The notes under the pieces were generated by a model. It saw only the letters and a list, made by a program, of their open reading frames with translations. It ran no database searches and was not told the DNA's origin. Both the position numbers and the translations under genes were made by a program. A stretch of DNA of 64,000 bases from Pontederia crassipes (lineage: Eukaryota; Streptophyta; Magnoliopsida; Commelinales; Pontederiaceae), in NCBI GenBank assembly GCA_030549335.1, contig CM060196.1:68542639-68606638 (forward strand). The letters run 5' to 3'. Each line of letters begins with the position of its first letter. Position 1 is the first letter of the stretch. Shown here piece after piece: positions 22,771 to 34,370 of the stretch.

Positions 22771-23689
22771 AGGTTGTGTTTGGATGATGGAACTAAAGTT
22801 CAAATTAGTTTCAAGAACTTAATGAGTTAACATTTAAGTTATTAATTTGTGTTTGGATGAAAAATTCTGATGAAGGGAACTTTCAATAGTAACCCTATCC
22901 AACGACGCCCCTGCTCCTATTACAGTCGGTGATGTGTCTCCACTCTCAGCTCCAAGCATCTCTATCGCATGTTCGTAAGGAGAAGCGAGAATGAAAGGCA
23001 AGTGAGAAATTACCTAGAACAAAGAAGCCATTTTTTCTTCCCCTGGATCACCTCATTCCAAAGATCCCAATCCAAATAGAAGCGGATCGAATTGGACGGA
23101 ACGAGAAATTAATTGATTCCCTGCGCATCGATTTCTAGCCCGTCACTGTGCAGGTCGAAGGGGGCAATGCGGAGAACCTGCGCGTGACCGCTGTCAATCC
23201 CCTACGCACGATTTCTAGCTTGTCATCGAGACACTGAGGAGGACATATGGAGCTGCGAGCGCCGGCACCTCAAACGACAATAGCAAATTAGCCTCATGCA
23301 TATGTTTTACACCTCTCAACCACCCAACGGCACGGAAAAGAAGCTCGATGAGATCCGCTGCATCCTCGGCAAATCGGACGAAGGTCTGCTGAAGATTGCC
23401 GGAGTCAGTGCCGGAGCGGTGTTCCGCGTCTTCGCCTCCCTGTTTCAGGACGCCTACGGCCAATTCCAAGATAAGGTGCAAATTTGAAGACGACCGGATT
23501 GGTCCACGACGAAGCATCTTTTCGAACTTTTCGCTGGAGGCGAGTTCAATAAGTTGATGAGAAGTTACAAAGTTCTCGCAATTCATGAGAACTTTTTCTT
23601 GAAAACTTCTTCGTTGACGAGAACTTCGCCTGGTGTTTGCCATAACTTGACGAAGTTCTACTCTTTTGTTCTTATCCAAATAGGGCCAT
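22771..23689. mobile_element. Probable TIR element carrying a captured gene fragment
   Basis: The left end reads GGTTGTGTTTGGATGATGG and the right end, reverse-complemented, reads GGCCCTATTTGGATAAGAA. This is a TIR pair of the type common in plant MITE and Pack-type DNA elements. A second GTGTTTGGATGA copy lies at about 22850. The interior holds a GC-rich region with a broken glycerol-3-phosphate dehydrogenase exon, unlike the AT-rich flanks. No clean TSD was found, so the class is undecided. Confidence 0.45.
23335..23490 (+). pseudogene. NAD-dependent glycerol-3-phosphate dehydrogenase exon fragment
   Basis: The plus-strand frame reads EKKLDEIRCILGKSDEGLL, then KIAGVSAGAVFRVFASLFQ, then DAYGQFQDKVQI and a stop. 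From family knowledge this matches the first conserved block of plant cytosolic NAD-dependent glycerol-3-phosphate dehydrogenase (GPDHC1 type), where the Rossmann motif reads GAGAWGSVFAALLQ. Here the motif has become SAGAVFRVFASLFQ, so the glycine-rich NAD-binding loop is lost. The frame stops where RIW would follow. Nothing further of the enzyme (usually about 450 residues) is nearby. It is a non-functional fragment, probably carried by the surrounding TIR element. Confidence 0.7.
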
Positions 23690-24475
23690 GGAATCAGACT
23701 CTGCAACTCTTATGCAAATCATTAACTGCAAGATTAAAACTCCCTGGCACGTTAGAGGAATAATCAATGACATTAAGGCCCCACTGCTTTCTATACCTTT
23801 CTGACGGTTTATTGTGTCCAGGGAATGAATCTGGAATGAATCTGAATCGGACTGCTGATTTTTTTGACAAATTATTATCAAACTAGTCCTCACGGCCGCT
23901 CTTCTCATTTACTAATTAATAGAAGAAAAAGTTCTGTTTTAAAAAAACGATGTTGATGGGAATAGACGAGTCATTCTCGATCCAGATTCCAGACTCGTCT
24001 AATTCCCATTGTCGGCATTTTAGAAGGCCAACAAAATCATTGTTCGATAGCTGGAGCTATCAACTATCATTAGAGGTACACATGCCCGAGTTTACACTAT
24101 TATTACTAACATTTATAAATGATGCTATCTGTAAAGTTTTAAGACGCTAGCAAATTTAATTTAATAAAATATCAAAGCAAAATTAAGATATAGTTTATAG
24201 TGTTCTTTTTAGTGGTTTAAACATTTCGAATAATTGGAATTATCAACAACTAAAATATATTTCTAGCCGGGAGGCATCCGCTTTCGATTTTCGTTTATCT
24301 CAGTTTCTTTTCCATTTTTAATTTTACAACATCACATTATCCATGAACACAAAAAAGAAAAAGAAACATACCATGAGTCACTTGAATCCCTCCCTTGCTA
24401 CTTCAAAATACACCATAATCATAATTAACAAAGTTGGCCTATACACATTGATAGGAATTCAACTCCTCCACAAAT
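23690..24475. other. Spacer downstream of the UNC-13-like gene
   Basis: The sequence is AT-rich, and its right part is presumably the 3' untranslated region of the minus-strand gene that ends at 24476. I see no other gene, repeat or clear poly(A) signal that I would commit to. Confidence 0.4.
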
Positions 24476-27400
24476 TCACCTCCTCTTGGGAAGCTGAAAG
24501 GTCCTCTTCAAGAACTGGTTCGCGATGTGGTCGTCCCTGTGGCAGAGCACCCGCAGCAGCGTGTTCGGGTCCGCCCGGTTCCACCTCCCCGTCGTCGGCG
24601 GCATCGGCACCTTCTGCGCTCCCCCCATCCCGCCGAGCGTCCCGAGCCCGCTCGCCTCGCACGCCGCGACGCTGAAGTCCTCCACCAACCGCTCCGTCGG
24701 CAGCTCCATCAGCGCCACGATCCCTTCCACCACCTCCGCCTCCCTCTCCACCACGTCCTCCGCCACCAACCCCTCTCCGCACGTGCAGAACACCCGCTTT
24801 AGCTGCCGGAAATCATCCGCCACCATGTCGTAGTCGGAGCGCAGGACGGCCCGCCGGCTTCCCCCCGCGAGCAGCACCATGAGGAACGCCTCGAACGAGG
24901 CCTTCATCACCTCCCTCACCGCCAGCGGCTGCGCCCTGTCGGTGAGGATGGACACAAGCAGCGTCAGGTTCTGCTTCAGTATGCGCAGCCCCGGGCGGAT
25001 CCGGGAGCTGGAGACGTCCTCCACGTAGAGCCCGTCATAGAACGAGTGGTGCGAGTCGAGGAAAATGAGGCGGTACGCCGCCACCTCGGCCACGTACTGG
25101 ATGGCGGTCTGCACGGCGGAACGCGCGAGGTCGAAGTGGTACAACGGCCCGAGGCGGCGGTTGGAACCGGCGAGGCGTCCGGAGTTCGGGGAGGGCCCGT
25201 TGCGGGTGAAGAAGGAGAGGGACTTGTCAAGGGCGTGCAGATGCGCGAGGAGGTAGTGCAAGGTGTTCAGGCGGATGTAGAGCCGCTGCGTGCCGCGGCT
25301 GGTCGACGGCCTCGGGTGGTGGCTGTCGGAGGCCCCGCCGTACCTTGCTTTCGTGTCGTCACGGCCATGGCCGGCGTGGCACGGGACGGCGGCCTTCTTC
25401 CACAGCTTGACGAACCTCGAGTCCTGGTTGCACCTCGTTAACGGGGGCAGCATGGGGATGTAGCTTTGCTTTGTGCCTGACATTAAGACAATATTAATAC
25501 AATTTTACAATTACAAGGATTTGGACGCAAATGCTGCTACATGACCAAAATGCTTGACGTCTATGTAAATATAATATATAGAATGGCACGACTGCAACGA
25601 AAAATTTGTTCTAATTTACATTTCCTGAAGCTACTACCGCATTGTGCAACAAAGGCAGTGTACTCCTGGAAGATGTTATCCAAGCCATCTGCAAGCTCAT
25701 GCACCATGTCATCCCTTGCTCCCACAGGGATCTCAAAGAACTCGTCCACTGTCACCTTGGCAAGCTTCATTAGATCCACGGCCGACTGGGCGTAGGGCTC
25801 GTTCTTCGACCTCGGCATCCAACTCTACAAATGCGATAGTTTTGACGTATATGTACAACGCCATTGAGCTCCAAAGCACGAAAATATTGCAAGGTTAAGC
25901 TTACCTCCGTTTCTTTTGCTCTGATGAGGCATTCCTTTCCAATACTTACCCTGTCCTCGATCCAAGTCTTGAGGAGGGCCATGACAATGGATTCCACCTC
26001 ATAAGGCACCACCTCCCTCACGACGCCCTTGCCACCATCTTCGCAGTCCGCGGAGTCCTCCACCACCATCTTCACCAGGGCCTTCTCAAGCCTCGCGGCG
26101 GCTTGCAGAACTCTGACCAGCTCGCACGTGAGGCTCGTGACCTTGGTCAAGTACTGCTTCAGCACGATCCCGAAGCAGTTGTGGATGGTCATCACGGCCA
26201 CGGCTGTCGGAACAGGGTGCCATCTTTTCAACACGGGGCTAAACGTTTCCTTCTCCATCAGGGCCAATTCCTCTGTATCTTTCGCCAGTTGTATCAGAAT
26301 TTGGGTCGGGTCTTCATTTATGTGGACAATTGCAGTATCATCCCGGGCAGCTCCAGTCTCTAGTATCTGTCAGTTCATGATTCCTATTAAATGTTCAATG
26401 GTCTCGAATAGTTTCGATTTCGTTTATTACTAAGAATTCAATCTGTACCTTGCTAAATGCGTTTCTCATTGAAGACCTAATATAGTAATCAAGTCGATTA
26501 ACAACAGTGTTCGCCCCAACCCCGTTCTTGTGATCGTCACTGGTTGAGAGGTCCTCAATTATTATCTTCGACGTCGAGAGCGCCAAAGAAAGGATGTCCT
26601 CCATGTTCGCCACCGTGCTTTTCTCAAAGTTTTCGTGGTAGTCCAAAATCTGCCTCTCCGCCCATCTCTGCATGGCCAGCAATGCACTCGACAGTACTTT
26701 CAGATAGTTCTCTTCACGGTCTCCCCTCTTCGCATCGTTGCCCACATCCAAGAGCACCGCCAGCGTCCCGCGCAGCAACTCCGGCTCGATTTGGTCAGTC
26801 TCTATGTACTGCTGGAATAGCACCCACGCGAAGCAGACATTGTGGACCATCTTGTTGATCCCCAGCGTTGGCCATGTCTTCTTCATGAGCTCGACGAGCT
26901 CGTCGACCTCATCCAGGACGACGGCCTCCTCGCCGAGGTCAAAGATGGACTGCAGGAGGGCCACGTAGAGTTCCACGTTCAGTGGGTAGCCGTCCGCCCA
27001 GTGGCACACCTCAGTGGGAGCGCCCATGGGACAGCGCCAAGCCAAGGCGACGACGGAGTCGCAGAGGGCCCGCATGGCATCGGAATTCTTGCTGGTGTCG
27101 AGGGGCTTGCTCTCACTTACTCGGACGAGCTCCTTCAGGCGTACGGCGACGGGGCTCGAGCGGTCCAGAGGTAGGGACGGGTAGGAGAGAAGCCCTGCTC
27201 CGAGGATTCTTAGTTGTCGCCTCTGCCATTGATGATACTCTTGTGCGTCGTTGAACTCCGACGGCTTTAGCTGCCGGAGCAGCTCCAGTGGGAGTATAAT
27301 TGTCTCCGCTCTTCTGCCAATCTGTTTGTACAAAAATATATAAGGAAATAGAAAGATCAGAGATCGAGAGCTCAGAGAAGATATCAATTAAATGTGGAAG

Positions 27401-27954
27401 TTTCCACATTCCAGTAAGGAATATGGATAAAAGGACCAAGTACTCACCTGGCCAACGAACGTCCGCATGAGGGTCTTCCTAAGACGGCCGTCGCTCTGGT
27501 CGGAGACCCGCATCTGCAGTCGCATGATCTCGGCCGAGGTCATGGGGCGCCTCACCTTCCCCGGGGAGTTCGGCACGCCATTGGAACCAGATGGCGTCGT
27601 CACCGTCCTCATTGGCGGCGACGACCGCCTCGTCGTCAGCCCCAGGGCCTTCTTTATCTTGCTGTTCTGCACCATCATCCCCGTTCCCCCCTTCGGGCCC
27701 CCTCCGGCTGTCGGCGACCCGGGTTCCCCTCCGCTTCCTCCGTCCGTCGCCCCTCCCGACGGGTGGTAGACGAGGGCGCCCCTGCTCCCGCCGAAGCCTG
27801 GTGACGAGCGGCACGACATGAAGAAGATCTCGTACACGGTCTCCCGGAGGTCGGACCGGCAGAGGGTGCCTAGCCGCCCGAAGGGACACTCGAACGCCAC
27901 GTCATCGGAACCGGTATCGGAGGAGGAGGCGGAGATGGAGGAGCGGCGGCCCAT
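24476..27954 (-). CDS. UNC-13-like protein (DUF810 family), five exons, 1009 aa
   Basis: Exons run 27954-27448, 27321-26449, 26366-25905, 25824-25638 and 25476-24476. All junctions are GT-AG, and the joined length (3030 bases) stays in frame to a TGA/TAA/TAG stop. The start is the first ATG in the frame (MGRRSSISASSS). The product matches the plant DUF810/protein unc-13 homolog family. It has an N-terminal PFGRL...SDLRETVYEIFFMSCRSS block, a TSAEIMRLQMRVS...LRKTL block, LPLELLRQLKPSEF at the start of exon 2, and a SKNEPYAQSAVDLMKLAK segment in exon 4. In exon 5 it has SYIPMLPPLTRC and a C-terminal LCHRDDHIANQFLKRTF. The family carries MUN/MHD domains. One Arabidopsis member, PATROL1, controls delivery of the proton pump to the plasma membrane, so vesicle trafficking is the likely role. 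At 1009 aa it is nearer the shorter paralogs than PATROL1. Exon 1 and exon 5 are strongly GC-rich. Confidence 0.92.
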
Positions 27955-28200
27955 GCCTCGGGGGGGGCGGCGCACGGGCGGCGGTGCCGGGTGCCGACAG
28001 GCGTCTGGATGGATCAGAACAAGTCGAGGAAGAGGAGGAGGAGGTGGAGGTGGAACGGGAGGTGTGAGGAGGGGAGGGAAGGCAGGTGGAGTGCAGGAGA
28101 TGGACGAGCATGCTGCGGCTGCGCTTGTTTTGTGTGGCTTAATTTGGTGGCTCTGTACGTGAGATGAGGTGAGAAGGAGAGAGAAGGATCGTTGTTTTCT
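27955..28200 (-). promoter_or_regulatory. GC/CT-rich 5' leader of the UNC-13-like gene
   Basis: The frame stays open upstream of the ATG but contains no further ATG. It reads as a proline-rich, low-complexity string (CCTCCTCCTC-type repeats at about 28030-28060). It is best taken as 5' untranslated leader. A poly(A)-rich tract (minus strand) at 28204-28218 marks the change to AT-rich upstream DNA. Confidence 0.4.
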
Positions 28201-28319
28201 TTCTTTTTTTTTTTTTTGGAGTTTATTGCATGATGTTTTTTTTTTAACGACGAGGATACGTGAACAAATTCCAAGCAGTTTGCAAAGACTGGAGGGGAAC
28301 AAGAGCACTTGCTGACATG

Positions 28320-30210
28320 AGCTGGCGTTATTAGTTACTTTCTTGTAACTAGAAAAAAAAACGAGTTCTTAGTTTCTCGTCTTTCAAATCTCGATTGAAT
28401 CAATTCGAATGTAATTTTTTTTACCAAACGAAATCTCGACAGCTCTTCGGTTCGTTCAAGTCGAATCCCAAGTTTAATGATTTTGTCAACCCAAGTCAAA
28501 TATTATTTTAATCGTAGAATAATAATTTAATGTATTTTATTCGTTATATTCATTAGTATTCTATTTTTTTAAGTTTTTATATAATTTCTATAAAAAAACG
28601 ATTAACTATACTAAATGATATCTAATTCGGATTTGGATTAGGTGGGATTTATATTTTTAATCAACTTGACCACGGCCAGATGTTAAATTAAAATTTAGAT
28701 GGAGTCAAATTCGATCTACTCAGAATAATTCTACATCAAATTATTTTTTTAGCTTTCTATAAAAAATCCAAAAACTGCTGTTTTTTAGTTGAAAATTTTA
28801 GCTTCCTTTGAAATAAATTTATTGTTTTCTTTGTGAAAAATGAATGATTGTCTATATCCGTGGACAGGTGCAATGTTCTCTGAATTGGACTGGACAATGA
28901 TCGAGGACAAATGTCTGTTTCAAGTTAGACCGGATGAATTGTCCGATAGAACTAGATAATAATAAAATAATATATTTAATATGAAATATTAAATTAAGCT
29001 ATCAAATTAATGATATTAAAAATTAATTATATAAAATTAACAATGATAAATAATTAAAGAAACTAATGTTAAAATCATTATGCATTTAATGAAAAAATTT
29101 AATTTATATATATAAATTTTCTTCTCACTATTTTTTTTTGTATTACATATCTTTGTCTTTTATGTTATAAGTAATATTATGATTATATATAAATAGATAG
29201 TTAATATAATTAGTGATTAACTATCTAATTTGAACTTATTAGATAGTAGATTAAAGAAAATTAAAATTTGTGTATTTATAATATTATATATATAACTATA
29301 CTATACTAACTATTATAATATTATTCTACGTTTACATATGACAAAGAAGTTTGCATCCTCTCTTCATTACAAATTTACTTAATATGATAAATATTATATA
29401 TAATACAATAAATGTAAAATTAATTTATATTATAATATACATATGATATTCAAATATATAAGATATAATTGAAAGTTTAACAAATACTAACTAAATGAAA
29501 GAAAAAAAGAACAAGTAGGTGTAGAAAAATAGTTCCACATTGATTGTAGTAGTAAGATGAGAGTAAAGAGACACTAATAGATGAGGAGATTAATGTACCA
29601 ATATAGAGTTTTACGAAAAATTAAAGGTCCATCTTCGAATCTTTTTCAAATTTCAAATAGATATTTTCATCAGATTATTTTTTAACAAAAAATTAAAAAT
29701 CAGCTAATTCATCAAAATCGGTTCAATTTGATTTTGACCGTTCTCAATCGGTTCAATTCGGTCTAATTAGAAGCCGATTTTTTAGCTTGTAATAGATTAT
29801 TGTGAGGGTCGGTTGGCGATCAGACCGGTCGGACCAGCCAGTCTAGTCCGGCCCTCACAACATTGGTCAGACATCTCAAATTTATCATGACTTTTTATTC
29901 TTAATTTGCCATATGATTTTGTCGAGGTCATTTTTTTCACTTAGAGAAATCATATTTTGAAATATGCACTCATCAAACACAATATATCATATTTCCTAAA
30001 ATATGACTATTACAAAACATAGATATGATATTAAATAAAAAAACATATGAAATTACTTTATGTTAGCAAATGATAATACAATTTTCACTAGAGAGAGAGA
30101 TTAGACTTCTTAAATAGTAAAAATACTATTAAATAATGTGAAAGTCACGACCAACTTCGAATGGTCATATAGATTGACCGACCAACTCCACTTCAAAGTA
30201 ATATTAGAAG
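28320..30210. other. AT-rich spacer with a probable hAT-like element
   Basis: There is no gene here. A pair of inverted ends, CAATGTTCTCTGAATTGGAC near 28871 and CCAATGTTGTGAGGGCCGGA (reverse complement of the right end near 29873), encloses about 1 kb of AT-rich DNA. Both ends carry GGACTGGAC / GGACTAGACTGG motifs, typical of hAT-related non-autonomous elements. I could not find an 8-bp TSD. The rest, including 29,900-30,210, shows nothing classifiable. Confidence 0.35.
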
Positions 30211-30400
30211 TATTGAAACAATCTATCACAATAATAAATCCTTTCAAAATCGTTGGAATAATTACACTGTTACACAGAGTTATCTATTCTCAAGGGCTTG
30301 ATTGTAGCTCTTGCATTCATATATATTATCATGTAAACAACTCAGTTTCTTTGTGGAATACATATATCATTTTTTTATTCATTATTGCTGTTGAACATAG

Positions 30401-30960
30401 CCATGGCATATCAACACTCGTCCTCCTCCTTTTCCCAAAATTCATCGGTCACGGCCAACAACAACGCATCACCATTACCTTTACTACATAATGGCATTAT
30501 ATTTCCATCAAGCTGTCAGCAACAAATTATTTATTATGGGCGACTCAACTACAACCTATCATCATGGGCTACCACATTGAAGGCTACGCAGACCGGCACC
30601 ATCATCAGCCCATCGACACCCACTAAGACAGATCCCACTCCCACTCTCCAGTATATTAAAAGATAAACTACTTCTCAGTTGGCTTATAGCCTCATTATCT
30701 AAAGAAGTCCTTTCATTGGTCGTCAAACTTGGCACTTCTCGAGAGGTTTGGCTCTCTCTGCAGAGAGCCCATGGATCTCCCTCAGAAACTCGCATACTAC
30801 AACTAAAAATCCAATTACAAAACTTGAAACAGGGTGATACACCATTGATCTCCTTCCTATGCCAAGCAAAAATGATTGCTGATCACACACTCTCTCCTTG
30901 AAGCTTTAATCCAGTGATTTTCAACAATTTGCACTTAGATTACAATGCCATTGTTGCATC
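30401..30960 (+). pseudogene. Copia gag relic
   Basis: The frame starting MAYQHSSSSFSQNSS right after the 5' LTR, together with shifted frames downstream, recalls Copia Gag. It contains LSATNYLLW-, EGYADRHHH- and LSLQRAHGSPSETRILQLKIQLQNLKQGD-like stretches followed by ISFLCQAKMIADH. Frameshifts and stops break it. I see no intact zinc knuckle. Confidence 0.7.
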
Positions 30961-33900
30961 ATTCACTGCACACAACACCCCAGTTGATTTTGTTGAGCTT
31001 CAAACATTTTATCTAGCCATGAAAATCATTAGAGAAATATATTACATTCTGCTAATTATTCAAAAGTTGCATCCAACAGGCTGCTTCCACCTATTAATAC
31101 CACCCACATTCGACAACAACAAGGTCACAGGCGTAGTCATGGGCGAGGATGTGTTTCTCAACATAATTCTTCATGCTCAATGACTAGTGTCATTGGCCAT
31201 TCCCCTTACAATTTTTACTACAAGAATTCTAATACTCAAACACCACAAGCATGCTTCTCAACTTCCCGCTTTGTTGTCTACTTGTCTCTCTTCTCAGCGA
31301 TTACAACAACCGGATACCATACACCGATGCCACCAATCACAATACCCCAGACCTTCTATTTCTTCAGCAACCCACACCATACTCTGGAGAGGAACAACTT
31401 CAAGTTGGTAATGATATGTTCTTGCCAATCCATAGCGTTGGCACATCCCTTGTTCCTCATGCTTCCAATCACTTCATCTGTGTATTCATGCACTTGATTA
31501 CTTTTTCAAATTTCACCTTACCTTCTTCCTTGTCAAGGATCGGGTCACCAAACAAATATTGCTCTAAAGAACAATTGGTGATGGCCTCTATCATCTTCCC
31601 TTGCCACTGTGATCGCCAATTGTCAATGTCACCACTTTATCTTCAAATAAATGGCATGCACATCTCGATCATCTTCATGATCATACTTGCATCTCTCAAC
31701 CGTCGTCACCATTTTTAGATTCCAAATAAAAAGGCTCCAGGCAGCTATTGTGCTTGTATACGAGGAAAGTCTAGCCGTTTACATCTTCTAGCATCAAAAC
31801 ATTGCAGCTCAGAGCCGCTGCAACTTCTCTTTGCTAATGTGTGGGGTCTTGCCCCACATTTCTCATCTAAAGGTGATCATTACCTCGCCATCTTTGTGGA
31901 GGACTGCACACGATTCACTTGGACATTTCCCCTAATGCAAAAGTCTGATGTTGTTATTTTATTTCCTTCCTTTCGTGTACTTCTTGAAAAATAATTTTGA
32001 AAAAAGATTCTTAGTATTCAAACAGACTGAGGGGGTGAATTCTATGTGCTTGACCCTTATCTCAAAACTCATGGCATTGTGCATTGCTTCACTATGCACA
32101 CACTCATGAACAAAATGGCATAGTTGAGCGAAAAATTCGCCATGTGGTTGACACCGCACTCACGCTTGTAACGTCCTGAGATTTTTTTTTCTTTTGCCTA
32201 CTTAGAAGGTTATCTCGGAGACGTCACTCCATTCTATGACTTAACTATAACCAACCGACGCACTGGCTTACATAAGCGTAAGACTCATTTACAATAAGCT
32301 TTACAACATGCAGAAGTTGTTTATACAATATCCAATAACCTGTGGATTCATGGGCCCTACATCTATATAATAATAAATCCTACATTCATGTGCATATCAC
32401 CCGTTAGAGGAGCCATCAACCGTCTCATCATCATCATCACCATCTGTATGGATCCAAATACAGGGCAAAACCCAATAAGATAACTCAGTACGTAGGGTCA
32501 CCCATAATATTATCTATATGAACCATAAATCAATATCAATAATAACTATTCGATTCTATAAACAATCAATAATGTATAAACAAGGTCATGATTAACAATA
32601 ACTAATTTATGCTATAACAATTATCTATTAGCAATAAGTAATTGATCAATTATACAATTATTCATACTATCAACTTAATGACAATCAATCAATATCAATC
32701 ACTTCAATTATCAATTATCGTTAATCAATTATCCAATTGGCCAACTTAAAGAAGACCTTATTTAACAATTATCGATCAGGCACAAAGGTCACGATTTACT
32801 ATCCATCAGCCATAACAACGAAATCAATTATCCATCAGCCACTAAGATGCAATTAACTTATCCGTCAACCATATCGGTTGCAATACAATCGTCCATACCA
32901 TAATGGCTACCATACGTAATTAGTCAATTACCTTTTCTTCAACCGCAAAGGGTGCAATACAATCGTCAATACCATAAAGATCACAATAAGATTATCTATT
33001 AATCAATTTACAATACAATCGTCAATACCATCAAGGTCACAATACGATTGTCAATCAATCAATTATATGTTATTTATTCTTTAACCATTAGAATTTGCAA
33101 TACAATTGTCAATATTATAGAGGACACAATACAATTATTCATTTAATCTTGGGAGTTACCATATGAACCATAAGATCGTGTCGAGAGCTTGCATTTATTA
33201 AGAGAACATCATACCGCGTGGGGTCAATCAACGGTCGCAATACGCAAAGCATGAAGATCCATAATTTTCATCTTTTATCTTGTTTACATATGACGTCTAT
33301 CTTTATTAGTTTAGGCGCCTTTTTAATCTAGGATTCCATCATGGGATCAGCAGCTCGACCATGCCATCTCAATTAGGTGTCAGTCAATAAATCAAGACAC
33401 CTATCATCCATAACCGATTTTCATCGATTCCAAGTTTTCATTATCAATTTCCGATAAATAATATGTGATGAAGTGTCACCATGCCCATTATTCAATCTTA
33501 ACAATAGTCAGTTATCAATAGTCATTTAATAATTAATTTATATATCAATTTATGATAAATTATTATCATCTCAATAACTTCATCAAAAATCAATAATCAA
33601 TGATCAATTATGATACTATTATGTTCATGAATCATCAATATAATTTTTATCTTAATCAACTACAATCGATAACTCATTAACATCATTTTCCTGAACTAAA
33701 CTCGGAACGTGTGGAGTGAAACTCAGGCCGGTTCGTCCGGTGTGCAAATCGACTCCAATTCTATCAACTCGGGCAGGGTGGGATGAAACACGGGCTGGAC
33801 TGCACTTAGTTCACCTCACAATTTTCATCTTCAGTAGAACCCGGGTCGGGTCCTTTGAAATTCAGACCGAGCCAGTTCTATTCAATTTGATAACATCTTC

Positions 33901-34370
33901 TTCACGGCACCCGAGTCAGACTATCTAGAACCCGGTCCGAATCCTATTGAATTTTCATTTATCCATTATTATCAACGGAACCCGAGGTGAGCAAGTCAAA
34001 ATTTGATCCAACAATTTGATTTTCCCATCTTTGTATCATAACCGGGGTCGGGTTGAGTGGAACCCATGCTGGATTGGCTCGGTTTCAATCTATTATTAAT
34101 GGGTCTTCAAAACTCTGACTGGGTAAGTCAGAACCCGGTCTGATTCAGTTGATCCAACTCTACATCGCACTAGGGTAAGGAAACTCGAGCTGCGTTACAT
34201 ATCGAATTGAACTCCGTCCGGTTTCACTCATATTTGCATCGGGTTCATAAGAACTCGGGCAGGGTAGTGCAGAACGCGAGTCGAGTTCTACTGCCATCGG
34301 GAAGTCCTATTTCAATGTGACTTTTTTAACATCGTATCTATGTCATACGATATCCAATCGATGCTAACAA

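Noticed and set aside
23215..23706. 163-codon minus-strand frame
   Set aside because: It is antisense to the glycerol-3-phosphate dehydrogenase fragment, which has clear family similarity on the plus strand.
24459..25441. Several plus-strand frames over the UNC-13-like exon
   Set aside because: GC-rich exon shadows. The minus-strand gene has five consistent exons in phase.
27388..28308. Longer N-terminus for the UNC-13-like protein, starting upstream of 27954
   Set aside because: There is no ATG in the open upstream stretch, only a proline-rich string typical of a CT-rich leader.
30138..30491. 117-codon plus-strand frame at the Copia left edge
   Set aside because: It runs through flanking DNA and the LTR and does not correspond to Gag.
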